Made by a program: the position numbers and the translations under genes. Below the pieces are notes generated by a model that searched no databases, was not told the DNA's origin, and was given only the letters and a program-made list of their open reading frames with translations. Source: Undaria pinnatifida (Eukaryota > Sar > Phaeophyceae > Laminariales > Alariaceae). From it: DNA of 64,000 bases. The DNA is taken from positions 17,617,444 to 17,681,443 of the forward strand of contig JABAKD010000020.1 in the NCBI GenBank assembly GCA_012845835.1. Reading direction: 5' to 3'. This document shows positions 20,601-32,069 of this stretch, one piece after another. The stretch's first letter is position 1. Every line of letters begins with the position of its first letter.

Positions 20601-21026
20601 TAAATGTATATGAGTGGAGGATAGGGTTTGTTTTGGTGATATATAACTATGTTTGTTCGTGACCGCAAGGACAAGAGGGGTCGACGGTGAAACCGAGAAA
20701 AAAAAGGGAAATAATGGTCAAAGGGGGGTATACCCCCGGGTTTTTCGGTCATTTGGGGGTGTCGGGAAAACACGCCCGGGTTGGATGGCGTCATCTGTCA
20801 TCTGCTTTGTTGCTATTGAATTAATAGTTGCTGACTGGCTGTTGTGCTTTGTTTTCGTTTTTCTTCTTCTCGTGCCATCATATTTCTCAGCGATTTCCGT
20901 CTTACTATTTCCATTTTTTTTTTTTTGCAAATAGTCTGGTGTGCCGGCTTGCACACGTCTACTTTTTTTGCCCGTGTGTTATCATTGCATGGCCAACTTA
21001 CCTTGCTGCTGTGTGTCTCTGTCTCG
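20601..21026. other. Unassigned interval
   Basis: T-rich tracts and short frames only. No gene was recognised. Confidence 0.45.
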
Positions 21027-21121
21027 TAGTTTGTGACCGTGACCACAGAGCTCGTCTCTCTAGGAGGCATCGTTGCAGACACTCTCCTTGTGCTGGATAT
21101 AGATGGGTGGAAAGATCAGTG
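21027..21121. repeat. Solo arm of the 32-kb foldback element
   Basis: TAGTTTGTGACC through TGCTGGATATAGATGGGTGG matches one arm of the inverted-repeat element at 32070-32330. Only one arm is present here. Confidence 0.6.
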
Positions 21122-21127
21122 TGATAT

Positions 21128-21450
21128 AAAACTGGTGGTCTACTGTAGTGGTTACCTTCGAATGCTACTATTAATAGTAGATTTACTATTAATAGTAGAG
21201 TTGGTTCCGGAGTTCAAGTCTCACGTGGGTCGGACTTTTGGGTTTACGCACAAGAAAAAAAAAACAAGACTCAACTGCTGGAATCTCCTTGCAGCGTGGG
21301 TAGGCGCAATTCGATGCAAATCGACGAGGGAAGAAAGGGCTGAAGTCTTCTCTACCGGTAAAAATGAAGGCACGTGCCGTAGTGGGGAGGGGGAAAAAGA
21401 GCCTTATTATTTGCCCTAGATCTGAGTCACGGCTAGAGAGGGGAGAAAAA
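21128..21450 (+). mobile_element. SINE-B copy
   Basis: The tRNA-like head shows GGTGGTCTACTGTAGTGGTT (A-box region) and TTCAAGTCTCACGTGGGTCG (B-box region). The body contains GCAGCGTGGGTAGGCGCAAT, TCGACGAGGGAAGAAAGG and GTGCCGTAGTGGGGAGGG. A TTAATAGTAGATTTACTATTAATAG duplication sits between the boxes. Confidence 0.7.
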
Positions 21451-21529
21451 TGTGAAGAACACACACTCCGAGTCTCCTGCTGAATACCAGTACTATAAGA
21501 AATTAAATACACTACATACAGCTGTGTAC

Positions 21530-21840
21530 CGGTCGCCCCGGTGGTCCTAGTGGTTACCCTCGAATACTGCTATTAAATTGTAGTAGAATTGGTTCTGGTG
21601 TTCGAATCCCACGTGGGTCGGACTTTTGAGTTTATTTGCAAAAATGAGAAATCAAAGGGATTATCAGCTGCTGAGAGCGCTTAGCAACGTGGGTAAGCGC
21701 ACTTCGATGCTAGCCGGCGAGGGAGAAAATGTCTGGAGTCTTCTCGCGATAAAAAAGAAAGCACGTACTGTAGTGGGGACGGGGGAGAAGAGCCTGCTTA
21801 GTGGCCCCGGATCTGAGTTACGTCTAGGAAGGGAGTAGGA
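21530..21840 (+). mobile_element. SINE-B copy, most complete
   Basis: The head CCGGTCGCCCCGGTGGTCC, TAGTGGTTACCCTCGAATAC and GTGTTCGAATCCCACGTGGG reads as a tRNA 5' half with A box and T arm. A body of about 200 bases follows, ending near ACGTCTAGGAAGGGAGTAGG. Transcription by RNA polymerase III from the internal boxes is expected for tRNA-derived SINEs; activity is not shown. Confidence 0.7.
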
Positions 21841-21894
21841 CAAATAAAAGTGCGAAAATAATAGAAGGGGTGAGCAAAAGAGAAAGAAAAAAGA

Positions 21895-22115
21895 AGCTTT
21901 GAAAACGAAGACTTCGTCGAAACTTATCTTTGCACGCTGTGTGTGATACTCTGATCGCGTGTTGCTGGGTGTGTGTCCTCATAAAGGATATAGATCGACG
22001 ACGCCCCTTAGAACTAGTAGCATGTACCAGGATCAACAAGGTGATGTTAATCAAGCTGTGAACGGAAACTATACAACCCCTTTTTGAGGGGGACAAAATC
22101 TGACGGCTGTGGAAC
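21895..22115 (-). repeat. R1 copy
   Basis: AACTTATCTTTGCACGCTG, GTGTCCTCATAAAGGATATA and TGAGGGGGACAAAATCTGAC are reversed R1 words. Divergence is moderate. Confidence 0.65.
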
Positions 22116-22577
22116 GCACAAGTCCGTTATGTATTTCAGTCGAAGGTTCGTGTCCTGCCGACGATGCCATGCGTCAAGTGGTCCCCGCGGGGGATGCAGG
22201 GTTGTCGATATTTGGAAGGAATCTCCTCATGGTTCCCGTTGTCTCGTTGTCTTAGTCGTGTCTCCTTTGACTGGCTGCTTAGACACAAGAGGCTGACATC
22301 ATGAATACTCTAGACAGCATAGGACAGGCGGTAACAAGGCTGGGGAGTCCTGCCTGGACCTTTACCGTCGCTTACATTCTCGCCCATCTGTGATGGCCTT
22401 GACGTGAATGTGACATCCACTATCACGTGGTTTCACCCCTATCATGACGTGGTTTCACGTCGAACCTATTGACTATCATTTACGGAGGAAACTCCGTAAC
22501 ATAAGCCCACCCTGAATAGCCGCAGATGCAGATCACATGGCGATCAAAGGATGTCAACAAAACATCCAGATATTGTT
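22116..22577. other. Unassigned interval
   Basis: A short tandem pair (ATCACGTGGTTTCAC / ATGACGTGGTTTCAC) lies at 22420-22460. No gene was recognised. Confidence 0.45.
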
Positions 22578-22830
22578 GTCGGACGCACCCACTGGTAGGT
22601 GCCCGGATCAGGATGGGTTCATGTGTGGGTTCTCATGGTGGCAGCACGGGAGGGGTACATGTAGACACGAAGTAGAACATTGAACAATACAGGTATAATA
22701 CCAAGATATGAAGATGCATTAGTGGGGACCTCCTGAGGCTAATATAATGTGCCTCGGGAGAGCATCCCTGTTGTCTCCACGAACTCCTAGACGGTTTCGC
22801 AACCACCTCGTATACCTCGTACCGTCGACA
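22578..22830 (+). repeat. R6 dispersed repeat, copy 1
   Basis: It runs from GTCGGACGCACCCACTGGTA to CTCGTACCGTCGACA and shares about 85% identity by eye with 27129-27389. Interior words common to both are GGTGGCAGCAC, GGGGTACATGTAGACACGAA and ATTAGTGGGGACCTCC. It shows no frame and no tRNA boxes. Confidence 0.7.
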
Positions 22831-23244
22831 GCCTCCCTGCTAGGTGCACGAGATAATACAAACCTCAAAACATACCGGCGATTCGAACCAAGATCACCAA
22901 ACACTCAAATCCATGTCATCATGCTCGAAACCCAAATATCTAAACGAAGTGTCAGATTCGGTACAAATGCGAAATCCAGAATCTTCCGATTCGATGACTT
23001 CAACATCAACCCGGTAATCAGCACTCAGATGCCGTAACTACGGGCGTCTGACCCAGAAATCAAACGGTCATCAGCTGGTGAACAGGGTTGGAACTAGTGT
23101 GTCTAATGCAAAAACAAATTCGAACTCAATCTCAAATTCAATAACATAATTTCAAATCTCGACCTCAATGCAAAGTCTCATGTCTCAACCTCAACACTGT
23201 CTCAAATATCAAAAGACCAGAATCAAGAGTCTTTCAAACTCCGG
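22831..23244. other. Unassigned interval
   Basis: No family was recognised. Short direct repeats based on CTCAA(A/C) occur at 23120-23210. Confidence 0.4.
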
Positions 23245-23395
23245 GGAAGTAGATATACTCACAGATATCGATTTCCGGAGAGGCCCCGAGAGGCCTCCAC
23301 TTTTTTCGCACCCCACACTAACGTTCAGACATTATCCTCTCCGGACGGCTGAGCGGGCTCGGATGCCTGAAACAGCGCTTCTCAGATTATTTTGA
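23245..23395 (+). repeat. R5 dispersed repeat
   Basis: The words ATATCGATTTCCGGAGAGGC, CCTCCACTTTTTTCGC and GGGCTCGGATGCCTGAAA recur at 40875-41030 (+) and 58117-58265 (-). Confidence 0.65.
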
Positions 23396-23689
23396 TATAT
23401 ATATATTTTCAAATTTCAAGTTTAAAGTCCTTTTTTTAAGAAGTTGAAATGTTTGCTTCCCCTAAGCTAAAACTCCTCTTTTTTGGGAATACCACATACA
23501 TACTACCTGGACAACGCATCCTTTCGTTGCTTGCGAAACGGTCCAGCTTTTATTTGATTTCTTCCTTCGCTTTTTTTTGTAGTTGCACGAAGCTTTCACC
23601 ATACCAGAGTTCCCAGCCTGATTATCTCAGCTTGGCTCATCACATCATCAGCTCAGCTCCGCCCCGCAGCGCCCAGCAGCGTTAGATCA

Positions 23690-23820
23690 GCAGGGCAGCG
23701 CCGTGCAGTGCCGTTCCCTGCCGTGCCCTGGCGTGCCTTGCCGTTCGGGTGCGGTACTGGGCGATGCTGTGCGGTGTAGTGCGGTGCTGTGCCGTGCTGT
23801 GCCGTGGTGAGTGCTTTGCT
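23690..23820 (+). repeat. GTGCC/GTGCGGT degenerate minisatellite
   Basis: About 130 bases consist of irregular 5-6 base units GTGCC(G/T), including GTGCTGTGCCGTGCTGTGCC. A related run of GC-rich units lies at 61225-61385. Confidence 0.65.
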
Positions 23821-24094
23821 ATACTTACTCTCATTGTTGAATCACACAAAAAATGCACTCGCTGCTCATCTCAGCCCCCAGCTATATATTGCTCACAGCA
23901 GCGCAGTGCCGTGCGGTATCATGCCTTGCCCTGTGGTGCTGTGCTGCTTCATGCTGTACTGTACTTTGTTTCGAACATGCAGCAGTACCAAGTATATGAT
24001 GCGAAGAACCAGGTACCAGGTATCGGTATACACATGTGTTTGTACTCGTCGTTGAGCTCTCTCCAAAGTTGATTGTCCTCTCTCGGTCCCTATG

Positions 24095-25310
24095 TCCCCC
24101 CCCCGCAAATTATACGTACCTTGGCGTAGAGATCTCAAAGGGCTGCTCTTGGGATGCACACATAGCGACAGTAATAGGAAAGGGTAAACCACAGTAGGCA
24201 AGATGGATGCGATCCTAACAGATCCGCACCTTGACACTAGGATTAAAATATGTATTATGATTAATGTGATTGTACCAAAGATATAGTATGCAAGAGAAGT
24301 ATGGGGAGGGAACGCGGAGTTTGTAAAAACTGGAAACAGTGCAGATGGCAGCAGCTGAAAAGTTACTAGGATGCTCAAGTACCACGAGTAATACAGTATT
24401 AAGAGCAGAACTAGGAATGTACCCACTTAACATAAATAGAGACGTGAGAAAGTTGAAATGGCAATGTAAAGTAAAGAATATGCCAGAAAAAAGGTTGTCA
24501 GCCATAATCATAGTTGATACCAGGTAGGGCTGTATGGGAGAAAACAACAAAAGGGCGAGATGGAATATAATGGGATAACGTAGCCGAGAAAATATCGAAG
24601 GGTTTAGGGGGGACCAAGAAGAGGTACTGTATATAGAGAAGTTTGGCGGGTACAAGACAGAAGTAACAGAAATAATAAAATAAAGTAAAAATCAAGCGCT
24701 AAGAAATAAGGTGAAAGAGGAGAAGCGCTTAGAGATATCAAGGTGAAAGAGGAGAAGCGCTCAAGAGATATACGGGGGGTTGAGGGAAGATATTGGAATG
24801 AAAGCATGTCTGCAGGGCCCAATGGACTACGCGAAAAAGCTAAAACTGCAAATTCGTGTAGGGGACCTGGACCTACCAGAAAGAAGAAAGAGGTATACTA
24901 GTAGTCGGGAGGAGGAGGACGTGGCTACATTATGTGCTCGTGTGGCACAACAATCGAGAGTAGGACTCACATAGTAGGAGAATGTGAAATATATAAGGAG
25001 GAACGGGATGCGTTAAGAGGAAGAGACGAGGAAATTAGACGTATGTGACATGGAAGAGGTTGGTAGACTAATAGAGAGTAGCGAGAAAACGATCGCTATT
25101 CTAGGAGATAGATAGTGGCCGCAGACGGCGAAACAGAACGGGGATAGGATAAGCAAACTGTTTATATTTAGTATATGGAAGAAACGTAATGAGTACCCAA
25201 ATGTTGGAGGTGTCTCTATTAGGACTAGGAACGGTGCTCCGTCTCGAAAGGGATGCGTGGTCAATGGTCAAATCACTAAGGCAAGCAACAAATGAGTACG
25301 CCCCCCCCCA
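24095..25310 (+). pseudogene. LINE ORF2 fragment, third LINE family
   Basis: Successive + strand pieces read VQMAAAEKLLGCSSTTSN then VLRAELGMYPL (24339-24527), RVGDLDLPERRKRYTSSREE (around 24860) and a zinc-cluster-like CSCGTTIESRTHIVGECEIY (about 24930-24995). This order is typical of the region after the RT palm in several LINE clades. The pieces lie in different frames with stops, so the element is degraded. Its 3' end (NAACAAATGAGTACGCCCCC) matches tails at 25795-25935 and 54720-54870. Confidence 0.65.
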
Positions 25311-25317
25311 CCCCCCT

Positions 25318-25440
25318 TAATATATACCTGGTATATATAATAGTTGGCCTCGGTTGGCACCGACGCTGTAAAACATAAACATTGTATGCATGTTGAGGTT
25401 GGCGTTAGTTGGCAACGACGCTGTAAAACATGCCAATCAC
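25318..25440 (+). repeat. Short tandem duplication (CAACGACGCTGTAAAACAT)
   Basis: TTGGCACCGACGCTGTAAAA at about 25352 and TTGGCAACGACGCTGTAAAA at about 25410 define a ~57-base direct duplication. Confidence 0.65.
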
Positions 25441-25729
25441 TGCATGAGCTAGACAACCAGCGTACCGTTTTTTTTTTGGGGGGGCGGTTACCAGGATCGT
25501 TAGCGAGTAGGTCATATTGTGCGGGGAAGAGAACCCTAACTGCGCACAAGGGAAATGATCGCATCACGTAGTGTGAATATGGCAAGGCACCTACAAGACA
25601 GTTACATAGTGATACCCATTGCTGTCCCTGGAGTGACCACACCAGAAAACGAAGTAACTCATTGGCGCTGCCATCCATAAGCAAGAAAGTAGGCACAAGG
25701 TGCCGAAGTCCGTCTTACATGCGGTTCTT

Positions 25730-25935
25730 GGAAGGATGCTGTTGACCCTTCATGCGACTCGCTGAACACCTCACGGCGCTTTGCGCTTGGTGCAAGCAAT
25801 GTTTGCCTGGTTGGTGAAAACCCGACGTGCTCCGTCCCGGCATAGTAGGGATGCGAGGGTCTATGGTCATACGACTACGACCATGCACAAACTGAGTACC
25901 CCCCTCCCCCCCCGCGCCCCCTTCCGCAAATAACA
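25730..25935 (+). repeat. LINE-3 3' end copy
   Basis: GCCTGGTTGGTGAAAACCCG, GACGTGCTCCGTCCCGGCAT and the tail CTGAGTACCCCCCTCCCCC match 54720-54870 and, more weakly, the end of the LINE fragment at 25200-25310. These look like 5'-truncated insertions. Confidence 0.5.
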
Positions 25936-25939
25936 CCCG

Positions 25940-27128
25940 CACTGCCGATTAGAACGTGACATTGCCAACAAGCACACAGCACAGTCCACAGCACAGGGCA
26001 ACTATTAATAGCTCTGCCCAAGTAGCTCTTGGCATTATTAATTGGCTAGTCGCACCAAATCATGGGCTTCTTTCTGCCCCCTTTACATGTTTTAGTTGCA
26101 TTCTCTCTTGCGCGAGCAAAGCGGGAGACGTCAGCCGCCCGCGGAGCGGAGCCCTTGTAGAAAATACCAGTATCATAATCACTTCAAGTATCAAAAGCCA
26201 TAGTCTAATCAAGAGACTATCAAACTCAGGGGCTTACAATACCAAATGCCGGTATCGTAATATACTTGAATACAATACCAGCCTCTCGTTTTCAAGAACT
26301 AAGTACCAATAATACCAGTACTGAGTGCTCGCGTCTAACCAGACTCCAATTCAAGAACCAAGCATCAACGCCCATACTACTCGTGTCATGCCAGACTGTC
26401 ATGCAAAAACCAAGCACCAACAGTAATAGTACCAATAAATAGCCTGCCTATGAGAAACGTCTACGTCTAGTTAACCAGCATTGAGAAACCATAATGAATG
26501 TACGACTCTCAGTTAGTGCGGTCGGTCTGCATATATGATATTTTTCTCAACACACGACTTTCTCCAGAGCCCGTCGGGACAACGTGGATGTTATTTCGTC
26601 ATCTACGAAAAGCCCATGTGCCAGCTCATTCATTGACCCAGCAATAAATGCTACATTATTATTAATAGTGCTCACCGAGTTAAGACCACGACATTCTATT
26701 GATGCCCATTATGGACTTGGCATTTGGATTGAATCTGAGGTTCAACTCTGGTTTGATATTTGGGCTTTGAGTGTAAGGTTAGATTTGAATGCATGATGAT
26801 CTTGGTTTGAATCACCGTGGTATGTTGAGCGATGCTGTGTTATCCCGTTCCCTGCGCAGGGAGCAGAGGGACTGTTGAGGATACTCATAGACTCGGTAAC
26901 GATATACACATGTAACCGTATCTGTGAGGGTTTCCACACATACAATATGGATGTTTCTATATGGATAATTCCTACTCTGTGATGCCTCGTCTGGCACTTG
27001 TTCTACGAGCTCCCACGGGGCGACGATTGTATATATTTCCCTTTCTCTGCTCGTACATCATGAGTGTCCTTCTGTGAGCCTACTCCCGCCCGGGCATCTA
27101 CCGGTGGATGCACTCGACACGCTAGCGT
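25940..27128. other. Unassigned interval
   Basis: It contains scattered ATACCAGTA words and short repeats around 26160-26420. No gene or terminal structure was recognised. Confidence 0.45.
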
Positions 27129-27389
27129 GTCGGACGCACCCACTGGTAGGTGCCCGGTGCCCGGGTTGGGATGGGTTCGTGTTTGGGTGCTCATGGTGGC
27201 AGCACTGGAGGGGTACATGTAGACACGAAGTTGAATATAGAACAACACAAGTATAATACCAAGGTGTGAAGTTGAATTAGTGGGGACCTCCCGAGGTTCA
27301 TATCATGTGCCTCGGGAGAAACATACCTTTTGTCTCCACGAACTCCCAGACGGTTTCATAACCATCTCGTGCGCCTCGTACCGTCGACA
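27129..27389 (+). repeat. R6 dispersed repeat, copy 2
   Basis: This is the partner of 22578-22830 in the same orientation. Similarity stops at CCGTCGACA on the right in both. Confidence 0.7.
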
Positions 27390-27559
27390 ATTGGAAAGGG
27401 AACCGAAGACGCGGCTATTCGAAACAAACGAAAATGAGTATATAGATTCACCCACACCTCGTAATGAGGCTAAGACGCCTCATTGCAAGAGATACGATCC
27501 CCGCGATGGAGCTCACGGCCGTGAGAGCTGGAGGTATGTACCTACGGTATACCAGTAGC

Positions 27560-27810
27560 AATCGGCCTACGAAACGTATCACCGGTGATGGGGGGGCGTT
27601 TTGTTTCTTGGCGGGGGGGGAGTTAATCGTGACTTGAAGACCTATGAATGAATTGGAGCTACTACTGCATGAATGGCTCGAAAGGTACAGGGATAATATC
27701 ACCTGTCGGGTATTATAGTGTTTATAACTAACTCTGGTGAGTTTTGGTTTTTGGTGGGGCGGCGGGAGAGGGAGGGGGTCGGGGGAGGGGGAGGGGGCGG
27801 AGGTGGATAG
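27560..27810 (-). repeat. G-rich R7-like segment
   Basis: The sequence CACCGGTGATGGGGGGG, the GGATAATATCACCTG region and GGTGGGGCGGCGGGAG with GGGGGAGGGGG runs resemble the polyG macrosatellite at 48.6-49.5 kb, but diverged. Confidence 0.45.
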
Positions 27811-28129
27811 GAGCAAAATATTCTACCCGCATCCTAAATACAGATGCCCAGCATTTAAAAAATAAACGATGAGACGGATGAGAGCAATGTATACGTGGTA
27901 TTGTTTTTACAACATTAATGTTAGTGGTTTTCGATTTCCGTATATACAATATGAGTACTGCGAATGATACTTATGGTGTTTCTGTACGTACCCTGGTGCG
28001 AACTAAATGGAGATCGTCTAAATGAATATACGATGGTGTCACCTGAGCTATCGACAACCATTGGAGGTCTTAGCCATTTGGGTGCACCTACCGTGCAATC
28101 AAACATACATGCCTGGTTATCTGTCTTTT

Positions 28130-28340
28130 TTCCATCCCATTCATTGTCCTCGCACTGCGCTCGCGCTCCCTCCCAGTAGTAACTCAGATCCGGGGTCACA
28201 TAGCGGCCGCTTCTCCCCCCTCCACACTACGGTACGTGCCTTCATTTTATCGCAAGAAGAACTCCGCATTTTCTTCCCTCGTCGACTCACGTCGAATAGG
28301 GCCTACCCACGCTGCTAGGCGCTCTCAACAGGTGGTTATG
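28130..28340 (-). mobile_element. SINE-B body fragment
   Basis: CTCCCTCCCAGTAGTAACTC, AGATCCGGGGTCACATAGCG and TTTTCTTCCCTCGTCGACTC are the reverse of the SINE-B body. The tRNA head is missing. Confidence 0.65.
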
Positions 28341-28627
28341 TGTAATCGAGCAAACATGTATGGCTATCTATGTGATAGACAGCTTAAAAGAAGATAACCG
28401 TTCGGAACGGTCATAGTTAGGTACACAGCGTATTACCATACAGAGATAGGGTAGTTGGACATAACCGTATGATACAGCATTCGACATAGCACTACCCAAC
28501 ATTACGACTACAGTATTTGATAGTGGTTTGTGTGGGTGCCGGAATGTCCGCAGAGATCATATTATAAGTCGGACAAACCACTGAGATATAAATATATATA
28601 TAGGATGATTATTTTTCTCAGGGATTC

Positions 28628-29215
28628 GGTCAGGAGTTTTTTGGTGTCTCGGCCTCAGTATGCGATTCGCGGAACTGGAATTCTCGTTCAAATAGCTTCG
28701 TTCGAGCGCCGGCTTCGGGGGGCGGCTCGAACGCCCCTCGCCCTGCCGTGTCCGTTCCGCACCTCGACGTGAACGCGGACAGATGCCGAGCGAGACAAGC
28801 GAGAAGTTGCAAAAACATCGCATGTCGAGGAGGAATTCCGGAGATTTTGGTTGCATCTCCACCTCTGCAGCGCCTGGATGATTTACAAGATTGGCATCAT
28901 TTCCAAACGGTAATTTGTTGCTATTGTAATGTTTTGAATTTTGCGGTGGCATACTCTCGAGCGTTTGTTTTGCTTGACGTCTGCGATTCTCGGAACTGGA
29001 ATTCTCGTCAAACCGTTTGTTTTGCTCGACGTCTGCGATTCGTCGAAAACCGTTTGTTTTGCTCGACGTCTGCGATTCTCGGAACTGGAATTATCGGTCA
29101 ATTAGCTTCGTTCGAGCGCCGTCTTCGGGGGGTGGCTCCAACGCCCCTCGCCCTGCCGTATCCGTTCCGCACCTTGACGTGAACGCGGATAGACGCTATG
29201 CGAGACAAGCGGGAA
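28628..29215 (+). repeat. R4 repeat, one full and one partial copy
   Basis: The full copy (28628-28975) begins GGTCAGGAGTTTTTTGG and contains GCGATTCGCGGAACTGGAAT and GTTCGAGCGCCGGCTTCG. The latter pairs with the following GGCGGCTCGAACGC to form a strong hairpin. The second copy (29070-29215) repeats the hairpin and CCCTCGCCCTGCCGTATCCG. CGTTTGTTTTGCTCGACGTC is repeated three times between them. A minus-strand full copy is at 63370-63668. Confidence 0.7.
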
Positions 29216-29419
29216 GTGCGTTTTTTTCTTGTATTTTGGGCGGTATACGCCCGAGCTATTCTTGGATCTTGGCATATGTAGAGCTTGAACGAATAAATCA
29301 TTTTGGCGTCATTTCCAAATTGGCATCTAAATTTCTTTCCGACGATGCTTTTTTCATGGCCGCCTCCAAGCGCTTACACCCAATCGTAGCTACTACCGCT
29401 GTGTGTCGCTTTCTTTCGG

Positions 29420-29890
29420 CTCAGTGGGTATGGTACTATATAACCAACAAAGGATGTGTCGTGAGTACGATTCTCACCCAGATCATACTGGGTATTCAGG
29501 AGCGTACGCGCTGGAGACGTTATGCATGATTATGATAGTTGTTAGTGTTCTCCTGAGTACTACTAACTGTAGTACGTGAAGAGGGGATAGATCCGGAGAT
29601 CGCTCTTACGAAGTCGGTGATAATTAATTAACGAACTGGAAAACATATTTGGTTGTTTTTTTGCATAACCCACTCACTACTGTGAGTGCTATTCTGAGTC
29701 AAGTGACAGTGGGTAGTGCTATGTGTCGTGAGTTCGATTATCACCGACTTCATATTTGTCTTTTTCAAGCGTGCGCGCTGACGACATTATGAATGGTTAT
29801 TTTGGTAGTTTAACATATATATGTAGTGGCACTACCAACTGAGCTACTGAGTCAAGTGATTAAGTATAGCTCAGTGGGCGGTGCTGTAGC
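29420..29890. repeat. tRNA-like palindrome family, diverged copies
   Basis: The words TATATAACCAACAAAGGATG, GTCGTGAGTACGATTCTCAC, CGAAGTCGGTGATAATTA and AGTGGGTAGTGCTATGTGTC match the element at 14486-14905. Inverted and partial copies are interleaved, again placing tRNA-like heads at both ends of a ~200-base core. Confidence 0.5.
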
Positions 29891-30535
29891 ATTTCTCGGT
29901 CAAATCACTTTGTTCGAAGGCCGCCGTCCAAGCGAGAAGCGCGCAAAAAAATGTACTTTGAACGGTACGCTCCAGTTATTTTTCGAATCTTGATGTTTGG
30001 AGAGGTTGATAAAATAAAACTTGGCCAGATATTCCAAATTGGCGTCATATTTTGTCCCAAAACAAATAAGAATATTACTGTAAAAAATTCCCATGGTGCT
30101 GCGGTAGGGATTATAGTAGTGCGTTTGTTTATTGAATTTCGGTAGGTAAACGTATATACATGGATATACGTAGACGTGGCAAGGACACGCATGGCTAAAT
30201 GAGGAGGAGAGGTAGTAGTGATTACGATAACTGCGCCAGGAAAAGCCACACAGCAGCATTGCGAGTGGCTGCGTCCCCGGGGCCTCGAGGGTTGCATTAT
30301 GCAAGTTCCTCCTGTTGTTAAGCTGTGCCACTCGAAGGTGGTGGTAAGTAGACAGTAGGATGGCGTGCTTTGTTGTTGCTGTGGTCCCTGACTCCGTTGC
30401 TGTGGTCGTTTGCCGGTCAAGTGCAAGCGGTCGTGTGTTGGTACGTAACTGACAAATAAGTTTGTATTGCTTCGTACTTGACGTGCTCCTTATTGCTGCT
30501 GATTGCTGATTGGTCATCTCTTCTAGTAGTGATTT
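29891..30535. other. Unassigned interval
   Basis: A 226-codon minus-strand frame covers much of it but has no recognisable domain, unusual composition and no homologous segment elsewhere in the window. I leave it uncalled. Confidence 0.4.
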
Positions 30536-30842
30536 TTTTTTTCGTGGCACGCTTCTACTTTCCAGCTTCTGGACATACAAGCCGTGGTCACAGGTGTCGT
30601 CCTCCCCTCCCCCCCCCCGGTTATTGCTTTCATATTTTTTGGCGCATAGGGTTCAGCACCCACTGATCGTCAATTTCCATCGAGTGTTGCTAACTCACGC
30701 TCTCGCGCTTTCCGCAAGTCAAATAGTGCACAAGACGAAAAATATATATGAGTACTCACTCGGGGGGATTCGAACTCACGAAGCTGACCTATACCAGGCT
30801 CGAACATGCAACCTGATACGCCACCGGGGCACTGAGTGAGAT
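30536..30842 (-). mobile_element. SINE-C copy, near full length
   Basis: On the minus strand it reads GCCCCGGTGGCGTATCAGGT (A-box part) and GTGAGTTCGAATCCCCCCGA (B box), then the 3' body with GGAAAGCGCGAGAGCGTGAG and CCAGAAGCTGGAAAGTAGAA. This gives the order of modules that the fragments at 9.3, 11.0, 15.0 and 47.7 kb retain in part. Confidence 0.7.
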
Positions 30843-31180
30843 GTAGCCGGTCGCCCCGGTGGTCTATAGTGGGGTTTCACTCGAATACTACTACTATTAA
30901 TACGAGCGCTTGTCCTTGAGTTAAATAACCACCGTTGTGAGCTTTGTTGGCTTTATTTATTTGCAAAAATAAATGGAAAAAAAAGGATCAACTAACGGCT
31001 AAAATCGCCTAGCAGCGTGGGTAGGTACAAATCGACGCGAATCGACGAGGGAAGAAAACGCTGAATTATTCTCGCGATAAAATTAGGGCAGGTGCCGTAG
31101 TGGGGAGGGGGGAGGGGAGCCCGCTATATGACCCCGGATCGAAGTTATACTACTGGGAGGGCGAGAGTAATGCGAGCATC
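30843..31180 (+). mobile_element. SINE-B copy
   Basis: It starts with GCCGGTCGCCCCGGTGGTC directly at the head of the opposing SINE-C, so the two families meet head to head. The body runs through ATCGACGAGGGAAGAAAACG and TGCCGTAGTGGGGAGGG. The B box is degraded. Confidence 0.65.
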
Positions 31181-31554
31181 ACAATAAATGGGATGGGAAA
31201 AAGAAAAGAAGTGAAGTGTATTACTGCTGCATGCTGCTGTAATAATACGATACCCAAGCAAGTTGCACCGATCGACTCGATCCGGATTGCCTGCTGTTGT
31301 ATTATGCAATTGGTCCATGTACAACTTCTCTAATCACACGCAGCGGACATGGTCAGTCACCTTACTGGCCCCGGATGCGTGATTGAGTAAAACTATCATA
31401 AGGAACACACTCGACAGGTTTCGTCGCCAGACTAAAGGGTCAGTTGGCGTGTGCTCGGATTTATGCGATCGAAATCTGATGAATGAAGCTCGGAATCGGA
31501 TTCACTTAAAAAACGGTAGCTATTAATGGTAGTGCATTGTTATGATTGTTAGTC
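31181..31554. other. Unassigned interval
   Basis: No gene or repeat sharing was recognised. Confidence 0.4.
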
Positions 31555-31695
31555 CATATCGAACTCTTGGCATTACCTTACATACTGTACGCGCAGACTA
31601 TGATTATGTGTGGTGACTTGTTTTACTCTGCCAAGTATTGAATCGAACAATTCGAAGTGCTGCCCTGCCCTACCCGAAGCATGGGTGCCGGCGAA
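31555..31695 (-). repeat. R8 repeat, inverted partner of 59895-60040
   Basis: GAACTCTTGGCATTACC and TGCCCTGCCCTACCCGAAGC, then ATGGGTGCCGGCGAAT, are the reverse of the R8 copy at 59.9 kb. The hairpin arm is incomplete here. Confidence 0.65.
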
Positions 31696-31796
31696 TTAAA
31701 AAAAATGAAAAACAAAGCTTGCCAAACAGTGTAGCTACTACCAGGTACTATTAATCTATGAGTATTAATACTGCGTGCCAACTAGGGTATCGTTGT

Positions 31797-32030
31797 CGTT
31801 CGATGCTTCTTCGGAAGTGTATAGGGGGAAGGACTTGGCCCTTGCGGCTGAAGGGGGCAGGGCCAGGAGAACAGGGAGGTGCATCTAGTATTCGTAGTTT
31901 TTGGGCCAAATGGAAACATCGTTTCACGCTTTCATCTGGATGTTGTGTTCTTTCATCATATTTCTGGTTTTTGACACTCACGCTACATTGTCAGATGGCA
32001 AATGAAAAAATAATAACAATAGTATGTCCT
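31797..32030 (+). mobile_element. Truncated copy of the 255-bp-repeat element with LINE-like tail
   Basis: It begins in the middle of a repeat unit (TCGTTCGATGCTTCTTCGG), runs through GGGCAGGGCCA and the same 3' unique region as 4400-4540, and ends CGCTACATTGTCAGATGGCA plus a short A-rich tail. The abrupt 5' start suggests 5'-truncated retrotransposition. Confidence 0.7.
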
Positions 32031-32069
32031 ATTAATACCATGTGTTAAACGTGTGCGTGTTCTTGGATA

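Noticed and set aside
21530-21640. Possible functional tRNA gene
   Set aside because: A and B boxes are present but the acceptor stem does not pair, and the sequence continues into a repeated body, so it is a SINE head.
29900-30580. 226-codon minus-strand frame
   Set aside because: No domain, no conserved motif and no splice or codon evidence; it could arise by chance in this composition.
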